Assembly (NCBI GenBank): GCA_026874595.1
Contig: CM049320.1
Coordinates: forward strand, 24,375,714-24,439,713
Direction: 5' to 3'
DNA length: 64,000 bases
Source: Sipunculus nudus
Lineage: Eukaryota > Annelida > Sipuncula > Golfingiida > Sipunculidae
Part shown: one piece after another, positions 46,396 through 56,300 of the stretch
How positions within the stretch are numbered: the first letter of the stretch is position 1
Layout of the letters: the number at the start of each line of letters is the position of its first letter
Made by a program: the position numbers and the translations under genes
Notes under the pieces: generated by a model
Database searches by the model: none
What the model saw: the letters and a program-made list of their open reading frames with translations, nothing else
What the model was told of the DNA's origin: nothing

Positions 46396-48953
46396 GACTG
46401 TCCTGAATGGCAGACATCCAAAAGTTCACGGATTTACTGGTGATTTTTAACTATCGAGTCTTCAGGTTTCGAGGGACGCATTTCTGTGGGGGGTGCGGTC
46501 ACGGAATATTTCCGGGTCATTCCATAACAAATCGTGAGCGGAGATTAACAATTCCTGGAGTAAAGTTCAACCACGTTCTTCTGCCAACCTGAAGTACTGA
46601 AAAAAAACTCATATAGCGCTTAGTTAATTTACGTGTGAAAATTGATGGCTTTCAAATTTTGGAATTCGCATGTGCCGTCATAATATATTCCGAGGCCACG
46701 CTTACATGTGGGACATTTTATTTATTTTAAGAAAAAGACTTAGATTTCGATATATATAGCTATATAGGCCTATTCATTAGACCTTACATTTTAAATTGTA
46801 GCCTACACATAACTCTTTCAATATTCAATTAGCTAAGTAGAAAATAATACTCTGTTTAGAAAACATTAATCGTATTTTAATGATAATGTAAAAAATATGC
46901 TTTTTCGAATTTAAATCATCTTAAGGAAATTGGGTAAGACCAATTAAGATGGCAAAAAGTAATCAGACTATTGTAATTTTTTAACATATCTTAAATCTAA
47001 GTTATGTTCGATATTGTTTTCAATAGTTAGACCTAATTTGAATTTCATTTTGTGCAATTTGAAAGAAAAGAATATGATAAAACTCTTAATTAATTCTTTT
47101 CCCCCTCCTTTATACTGGATACAGGAACACCAATCTATACTGAAAATAAAGAAAAATATCCTTCTGTGAAATTTAAGTCAAAGAAACCAGTCGACTATGA
47201 AAAAATATTTGATTTTAAATATTGCATAGTCAAGTGTTAACATTATACATAATAACACATTTACACAATAAAGGTGAGGAAAACGGGCTATTCTCAATGT
47301 TGAATAATATATTCAAACTTAATTATTTTACATCGATTTGATACCAATCCGCGACTGAATATATAATTATATATTAACTTTCTGTGAAGAAATTTATACT
47401 CAATTATTACGTCCATAACGGTAACAAAAAGTCTGAAAACCCTACAAAATCCCGAAAAATATATATCTATAATTTGGTATGTTCCCCCCTCCCCAAAATA
47501 AAACTTTTTAGAAACATTTCCAAGACATTTCATACATAAAAAGAAATATTTACATAAACGTTATAAAATATGTAACAGATAAGGAAAAAGTAATAGTGTG
47601 ATGTTGAAAGAGCATTAAATTAAATTGTCGCAAAGTAACAATTTTAATCAAAGTTCTGTCAAAATATTGTATGACATAAACATTTTAATTACCTTCTTAG
47701 AATAATATGAGACATTATTTTCAATATTGAAATATAAAAATCTAAATGAAATTGAAAAAAATATGTTCTGACAAATAATAAAGGATAACAAATTAAAACT
47801 TTCCGCTGGACATTTTTTCTACATTTTCAAATAAAACACTTCTATGTTTTTTAAATGTTTTGGAATCATTTAAAAAAACATATATGTATGATAGTGGTGG
47901 GCCGATCATCGAGTTTTTATCGAAAGTCAGTCGGTTTGCTGCCACTTTCAAGCGCTCGATTACCAAAGGCAACTATCGATTACATCATAATCATGATAAT
48001 GAGTCTTTGTTCCCAAATAACGTCCGTATGTAACTGGGTTTACCACGGTAGATGCGAGAACAGATGACGTAATAAACCTCTGTGAACTGGCAGGGAGCTG
48101 CAGAATAAGCCGGGAGTTTTGTAACGGGATGTACATTGCACAATATGGGTGGTATGGCGTTAAAATGCTCCATAAATTCTCCGGGTCAATGAAGCAAGTA
48201 GATGTCCTGGATTGTGGTTTAATTCTTGATTATTATTAAAAATTTAAATGAAACTTTTAAAAGCATATTTTACTAATAATAGAAAAATATAAAAAAGGCA
48301 AAAACTTCTTTTCTTTACTAAAACATGCGGGCTTGGTTAAGAATGTACAGTTTGACAGAAAACTGCATGTTTCTTTATATTTGCCTTAACCGATTATTAA
48401 TCGATCATCGATCGGTTTGCTCAAACCGATGATCGATTATGAAATAGGAACCGGCTCCCGGCCACCACTAATGTATGCTAACTTAGAAGGTAATCTATTA
48501 CATTTCAATATTTTTTATCTTAAAAAGGGGAAAGAACTCCATTCTTTAGATGTGTACTTTAATCAAAACTGTTTTGGTTTAAAAGAAATAAAATAGGCAG
48601 ATGAAATATCTTTAAAAATTCTATTCCTGCATGGATATTACCGAAAAATGTAATAAATCGAGAGTGCTTTCACGAGTAAACAACAAAATTAAACATACAT
48701 TTTTATTTATATATTTATTTTTTCATTCAGCAATGGGATTATTAATGTAAAACTCATTCAAATTGGATTATGTTCATTTGATAAAGAATAAATATTCATG
48801 ATCCTCCACGTATCCTGCTCTCCCGACCTAATTGTTGTCCGTGTTACACCTGTAATCCTCCGAATTTATGTGTGTTCCCGTCCACGTCAAATCGTCTGCA
48901 AAAGAAGGGATAATGCGATGTTTTGGGCGGAAAACAATAGGATAGTGTCAATA
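46396..48953. promoter_or_regulatory. Divergent intergenic region between MAD2L2 and the GLT8D1-like gene
   Basis: The two start codons face away from each other across about 2.56 kb, so both promoters should lie here. The stretch next to MAD2L2 (46400-46560) is GC-richer than the background (GGACGCATTTCTGTGGGG, TGCGGTCACGG), consistent with a proximal promoter. No TATA box can be assigned with confidence. A hAT-type element occupies 47892-48470. Confidence 0.5.
47892..48470 (+). mobile_element. hAT-type non-autonomous element 1
   Basis: Starts TAGTGGTGGGCCGATCATCG and ends CCGGCCACCACTA, giving short terminal inverted repeats typical of hAT elements. It is flanked by 8-bp direct repeats ATGTATGA (47884-47891) and ATGTATGC (48471-48478), one mismatch. 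Subterminal regions carry many CGATCATCGAT-type palindromes. At 48046-48185 it contains a coding-like block shared with element 2. There is no hAT transposase. Confidence 0.88.
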
Positions 48954-48975
48954 TGAAGGTGTATTTGCAAAGAGG
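48954..48975 (+). CDS. GLT8D1: GLT8D1-like coding exon 1 (22 nt)
   Basis: ATGAAGGTGTATTTGCAAAG then AG before GTGAGC. Seven codons plus one base, exactly the phase required by the exon at 54919. An in-frame TAG at 48939-48941 precedes the ATG, and position -3 is A. The join gives a short cytosolic tail then a transmembrane helix, as expected for this family. The evidence is phase, donor and topology only; transcripts could show another first exon. Confidence 0.6.
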
Positions 48976-51900
48976 TGAGCGAATTACTATTTTTTAACCT
49001 TTTTGTTTTAAAAATCATAAGTCTGCGCGTGAACTAAATGAAAAGTTATGAAATCCCTTATTATCGCTCAAAATGATGCTCAGATGTCTCCACAAGGCCA
49101 TTCCCCCTAATCTGCTAATTGATGGGTCCAGTTGGTTCAGTTCTCTCAGCCATTAAAGGCCCATGACTTTGCGAGAAAAAGTAATTTCAAATCAGTTTAA
49201 AAAACTGTTATCCTGATCCTGAAATTGTAATGATCAAAAACAAAGTTGCCAGTAATATTAATTATTAGGCTGTTGCTATTGGTCCGGGCCCAGACCCATT
49301 AATTATGCAGCCGGCTATTCGTCCGGCACTTCCTGTGCACATGCGCAGTGAGCAGTTGCACCATAATGCGGAAGTGCCGGGCACAGACTATGCACAGCTA
49401 ATGGTCTGGCACTCTTTGAATCTGGCTCGATCAGTACTGGACCTTCAGATGATATACGCACGGCGTGGCAGTGAGTCCGGCAGTTTTATTTTATGTCACT
49501 TATATAGTAAAAATAGTCAGTGCCGGACCCGCAACAATTGAGCTATTGGTCCGGCAGTTTTATTTTATGTCACTTAAATAGTAAAAGAGACGGTGCCGGA
49601 CCCGCAAGAACTGAGCTATTGGTCCGGCAGTTTTATTTTATGTCACTTATATAGTAAAAATAGTCAGTGCTGGACCCGCAACAATTGAGCTATTGGTCTG
49701 GCAGTTTTATTTTATGTCACTTATATAGCAAAAAAAGTCAGTGCCAGACCCGCAACAATTGAGCTATTGGTCCGGCAGTTTTATTTTATGTCACTTACAT
49801 AGCAAAAAGGACACTGCCGGATCCGCAACAATTTAGTTATTCGTCCGGCAGTTTTATTTTATGTCACTTAAATAGTAAAAGAGACGGTGCCGGACCCGCA
49901 ACAACTGAGCTATTGGTCTGGCAGTTATATTTTATGTCACTTACATAGCAAAAAAGACATTGCCGGACCCGCAACAATTGAGCTATTCGTCTGGCAGTTT
50001 TATTTTATGTCACTTATATAGTAAAAATAGTCAGTGCCGGACCCGTAACAATTGAGCCATTGGTCCGGCAGTTTTATTTTAGGTCACTTATATAGTAAAA
50101 TTAGTCAGTGCCGCTAAGAGCTTATTCTTTCCTCCAGTTGCGCAAGGCTGGCGAACAGGTCGCAGTCCACAAGGGCAGCCATAGCATTTGAAACGTTTTG
50201 TCCTTCTCGATGCTGGATGCTGTTCTTGCATACCGTACGCAGAAATGGAGGCTGCCATTTGAAGCCTAACAGCTTATTCACAGCCATTTTAGCGGGAAAG
50301 AATGCCGGCACTGGCACAGCACAGCTCAGTTTGGCTGTACCAGTCAAAATATGATGCCCGTTTCCAGTTATCTGCGCAGTACGCCACTGCGCATGTAAAC
50401 CGGAACTAGTACGGAAAAATAGCTGCACGGCAGTATTCATGGGTCCGGAGCTCTAGACACTTCATAATTATTATTCATCTGAAAATTCATATTTTTTTTA
50501 GGGAGTATAGATTTATCCAGCCTACTTTGACAAGGTTATGGGTGTATACAGACCGACATAATGATGTTTTGGATTCATGTAATGATACGCTCCTGAGGCA
50601 GCAGAAATCTTGCGCTTCTAAATAAGCAACTGATTTTTTCGCTGCCTGCTTTGACCATTTATGATACATTCAGACACCAGATGGCGGTTTGGTGTCCACT
50701 GAAAAAACGTGCGTATGGTTATGACAAACAGCCAACCAGATGCCAATTAACAAACACTCGACAGACATCCTGGCTCTTCCCATAGCTGCGCTTCAAGTGC
50801 CGCTTGATGACAGTTTATGGTCATATTTTAATTGCACCCTCTGCATTCTTGCATCATTGACCTATTCGATTATGACATGACAATGTTAGCTTAGCCATGT
50901 ATCTGTTTTCTGCAAACTGAACCCAGGAGCCAGTGAGGTGTGCACGCAGCCTTTGTTGTTACATTTCGTTTGAATTTACCGGCCGGGCATCCTATGTTCC
51001 CAAGGCCGTAAGCAAACCGCATGTGGGGCCATTCTCTCTGAGCCTATGGCCTGTTCAGACGGTTGCCAGGGCAATGAGATGTCACTCAAAACAAAATGAA
51101 CAACATTGGCTCCGTGTATTCCTCCCTTGGCCGGTAAACCATTTTTTCTTCCAGCACAAGGTCTCATCTGATTTGAGAAAATACAGTGCTCCCCTCTGGT
51201 GTAGCAATTCAGGATATGAGGTCAAAACAAACAGTGCTTACGATATAGGTAGTAGGCCTATAGGTAATGCGCTGTGTAAAGAGTGTAATGTAATGGGAGA
51301 GGCATTTCAATGTCATATCATATCAGGCATGTCATGGCTTATGTTGATTACTACTAATATGAGACGGTCCAGTCAGTTTAGACCCATCATGGAAATGTAG
51401 GCCAGATTCTATACTTGGGCCTTTTTTTTTAATTGACTGAAACATTGCAGTACTGTACTACTTATTTAACTGCAAAAAATATTGCATAGGCATCTAGTTC
51501 CACGGATACCTACCACATAAAAAAACTTCAAGAAATCGTGAGAACCTAAATCCTGTACGGGACAAAAATCGTAGTATTAAATCAAATAGGCTGTTGCTAT
51601 AGGTCCTGACCTGGATACTGATTATACAGGCTAAAGTTCCAGCAGCTCCTATGAGCATGTGTGCTGACCCTACCAGACACATCTATGGGAGCAAAAATAT
51701 TATATTTTCTGATTTTCTCTGGCACAGACTGATAGATCTACCCGAACATTTGCTATTATTCTGGTGTAAATATAAATTTTATTTTATTTGTAGTACCCTA
51801 TTTAGGACTTTCTACGATTTCAAGAATACACATAAATCCAGAAATCTGTGTTAAAACCAAGAAATTTTTCATTAAAAGTGAAGAAGAGGTATGCTTGATT

Positions 51901-53304
51901 TTAAATACACCATGACCTAAGCAAGTTTAAAATATGTAGGGATCTACCCCTGTGTATGAGGGATGATATGACATCAGTAAAAAAAAGACCTGTGCTTGAA
52001 CCAGCAATCACTTAAGTTATGATAACAAGAAACCCCATATGTTATAGCAAGTGGTGGCAATCAGCGATACCGACTGTTAGTATTTCAGTTTATTTGAATT
52101 CAATAGTAAAGTGCCCTCTGCTATTTAAGTGAGCAAAGTGGTGCAATGGTTACGGTGCTATTTACTGTGTATTTACAGTGTCAATACAGTGGGGCCATAC
52201 GTTTACTATCATGCCGCCACACCTAGAATCCTTTCTTTTTTTATCACACCTTTATGCCTATTTACATAAGGTATTTGTGGTACCCCCATTGGCATAGTTC
52301 TGATACACCTAGTTTATACTCACAACTTACAACTCTGTCAGAAATTTTTTGGGCTTGTTGCCTTTGATACAATCCTTAAGGCTTTGTGTTATTGCTGTGA
52401 AGCTCGATATATTTTTAACTCTATATGAGACCTTGCATTTTCTTTTATTAGCCACTGGAATGTACTGAGTCACTGTTACAAGGAGTGAAGACTGTAGAAA
52501 AAGATAGATACCAATTTACTATGCACAAAACATTTTGTATATATATATATAAATCATATTATTCTAGTCTTTTCGATGTTGCATAAGGAGCTGGAATGTT
52601 TAATGCGGGGGCCAAAAATGCGCTATTCACACATGCAAACAAACATTAATCTTCCTCAGACAATGGGTTTGGATTGTCCTTCTGCTAATGTTCAAAAGGT
52701 CTTCACATCACAGGAATTCTTGGTTAAAGATTGTCATTCATAACATGCAAAACTAGAAATCTGCATTCTAAAGAATGCAAGCCTCAGCCAGTTTGCAATT
52801 ATCTGTTCCCTATTATGGGATGCTCCCAAAACCATGTTTGCATTCACTTATTTGGTCTATATTCCCAGATTCATTAGTGCATAAATGGCTGTACATTTGT
52901 GAATATTCCTTTATTATGTTCCTGAACCAGATCAGGTTCTGGATCCACACATCAGTTCTTCATTGGCCTATTCCCCAGATGCCCAGAAAATTTATGAGAT
53001 TTTGTTCATGACTGAGTTATGTTGTGAACATGTGTACACAAACTGGGATGAACGTATACCAAACTGGAATAAGCAGTAAAATTGTTTTTCCACAGGATAT
53101 TTTTTTACTTCCTTAATTTTTTGCATTGTCCTACAAATGTTATTATGTCTAGAAAAAAATGGCCTACTGATGTGCCATCTATGAGTAACTATGCCAGTCT
53201 AACCAGCCTGCCTCCAGCCAATGAACTAGACCATGGAAAATGAAGTCCTAGATGAACCCATGCTAATTCAGCCCCGGATGTATCCCATCCCAATACAAGA
53301 TGGG

Positions 53305-53345
<41 letters not shown>

Positions 53346-56300
53346 TTAGTGGTGGGCCGATCGAGTTTTTTCGAAAGTCAGTTGGTTTGCTGCCACATTC
53401 AAGCGCTCGATTACGAAAGGCAACTATTGATTACATATACTCATGACTGTTTTTACCAGAATGTCCTTAAGTTATAGGCAAAAATTACTCTTCTGTTTTT
53501 TAAAAACATTCCGCGCTTCATATAATGAGTCTGTGTTCCCAGATAACCTCCGTATATAACTGAGTATGACATGGTAGATGAGAGAATGGAGGACATATTA
53601 AACCTCTGTGAACTGGCAGGGAGCTGCAGAATTAGCGGAGAGTTTTCTAACGAGATGTTCATTGCAAAATATGGGCGGTATGGCGTTAAAATGCTCCATA
53701 ATGCTCCAGGTCTATGCAAATTTTGCAAGATTCTCCTAGAAATAATCTACTCAACTGATGTCAGGTGCCCATGCCGCATGAGTTATTATATTTTTAGCTT
53801 TAAATTACTTATTTTTTAATTTTTGCCAAAAGTTATATGTAATTTTTCTGGCAGGCCTGTGAAACCAGTATGCATGTTGGCAGTCATCATAATTGTTATA
53901 AAATGAAAGTCCTGGTGGTGAAGTTAAAATGATACACGATATTCATGAGGGCCAGCAAGTAGATTTCCTGGACTGTAGTTTGATTCTTGATTACTATAAT
54001 TAATTAAAATGAAACTGAATAGCATATCTTAGTGATATAAGGGAAATATAAAAAAGGCAAAAACTTCTTTTCGTCAGGTAGAATTACTAAGACATACCAG
54101 CTGGGTTAAGAGAGTACAACAGATAATTGCACATTTCTTTATATTTGTCTGAACCGATTAACAATCGATCATCGATAGGTTTGCCCAAACCGATGATTGA
54201 TTATGAAAAAGGAACCGACTCCCACCACTAATATTAGTTGTAGGAATTATTTTTCAAATCATAATAGATGATTTGTAGAGAAAAAACGACTGATGATAGA
54301 TTTATTAATTGATTATTTTATGTACCGTATAATATATTTCCTTGAAATCTGCAGTTAAGAATTATAACTAAAATATGCACAAATAAAATTTGGTTTTATT
54401 TTTACATCACACTGGCAGGTCAAGGAGCAGGCCAGATTGTAATGTTAACTGATGGTGATACTTTGTGTCTTGTCTTTCTTATATCTCTGACAGGATTAAA
54501 ATATTTTTTTATAATATTACTTCTTTGCATTTGCATACATAATTGTGTTGATTGAATTTGCAAAAAATCCAAGTAGTTTAATCATTTTGAAAAAAAATGA
54601 CCAACCATCAATATAACTAATTAATTGGCATACCACTAGTATACATATGTATGTAAGTATGCATGTATATATACAGAGAAACCTCATTGTGTCGAACTCA
54701 CTTAAGTCGAACACCCGGCTAATGTTGAAGTTATAGACTGGATATTCTGGACAACTCTAGTTAAATAATTACCAAATAAAACAAGCTTGTGTTGAACCTT
54801 GGATGTGTCAGATTTTTCTGTGGGTCCCTTCAACTTCAACACAACAAGGTTTCACTGTATTAACAATTAGGTATCAATAATTCGACTTCTGTTTCACATG
54901 GTTTCTTTTCTTATATAGCAGCTGTTGCAGTGCTGGCATTTTGGATGGTGACTGTGTTCTACCTCGCCTACTCAGGTTTTTATAATAATGATGAACCCCA
55001 CTTCAACAAGAGAGGTAAGTCTTTAGCTCTTTCCCCAGAACCATATTCAGCATACATGTAGTATTTAATACACTTCCTGTTTACACTGTGGCAAGAAAAG
55101 AGTATTCAGTGCCATGTTTGATAAGGTAATATGATCTTTTGGGTTTGGATATCAAAATCACCTCCTGAATGGTTTCACTTACACAGCAAGTGCAAAAACT
55201 CCCAAAATGCAAATGAACACTGGTAAAGTGTGAACAGAAATTTTATTTTAGATAAAATTAAATATTGTATTTGACACCACATTCTGTCAAAAAAGTCTTT
55301 TGTGGAAATGGCATTATGTGAAACAAATTTGAACTATACAGGAAACACATAAAAATTGATTATGTGTAAAATACCATCATGGTCAACAGATTTCTGCCTT
55401 ATTATTTGTATGCATTATTAACAAAACAGCATTTTAAGGCTCAAGTTAATAAAGCTAGGTAATAACCAGTACTTGTATCCACAAAAAGCAGGAAAACAAA
55501 AAATACCTACCAGATATGGACATTTTTTTATAAAAGCCTAATATATACTAACAAAATATAATACAATGATTCATATATTATACAACTTAATCACCATACG
55601 TTACTCAAATCTCAACCATCAAACAAAAATTTCATCTTGGTCTCTCTGTGAGGCTTTACCTTTTAGTCCTGCCCTTTTGGCTTCCATTAGCCTCTTTCTG
55701 GCTTCGGCACGAGCTCTTGCAGCCTCCTTAGCCTTCTGTGATCTTTCCTTTGAAACGGCAGGTTTTGTCACTTTTCCTCGTGAAGATCGACTTCTTGCTG
55801 AGGTGACAGATTGTGAATTTGATTTTGTCATCTGTGGGCTCTGCCAGCCGTTCTTTCTGTAGGTGTCAATCTCATCAAACATGGTGGTCACATCCTTTAC
55901 CTGAATGCAGACCATATCCCAGAATCCCTCAAGGTCCTGGGCGGTCGTTTTGAATGGGTGGTCATTTGATTGTGAGAGATTTTTATCACAGAGGCCTCGA
56001 AACTGCTTAAATTTCTTACCGACCAGCAGGTGCGCTTTTCCTATCGCAGCTCGTAACTTCCCGTTAACATCCTCTGGCAATTCCTGTTTTAGTTCGTTTT
56101 CGGCCAGAGAACACAAAGCTTCTATTTTTTCTTGTTCCTGGTCAGCTTGCAACAAAAAGTACTTGCCATCTTTACTTTGATTAGCTACATCATATGTTGA
56201 AGTACTGGTAGACGCATTATTACACAGATTGGTATTTGGTGTTTCAGTATGTGACACAATACCTTCACTTAATCTCCTGATTGAACTGCTATCAGTTTGG

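Larger units (their letters stand above)
48976..54918. other. Intron 1 of the GLT8D1-like gene, repeat-rich
   Basis: Holds a 74-bp tandem array, two related segments at 49265-49480 and 51590-51680, hAT element 2 and a pogo-type MITE. The longest free frame (50933-51400 plus, 155 codons) has no domain or family resemblance. A frame at 50114-50440 minus partly overlaps the array edge and is likewise unrecognised. Confidence 0.5.

Noticed and set aside
46194..46421. Alternative MAD2L2 first exon starting MDVCHSG
   Set aside because: It would reach the same GTGAGA donor in phase 0, which does not join exon 2; the internal ATG at 46395 gives phase 1.
50933..51400. 155-codon plus-strand frame
   Set aside because: No recognisable domain, no family resemblance and no splice-consistent neighbours; it could be a UTR exon of the GLT8D1-like gene but nothing shows it.
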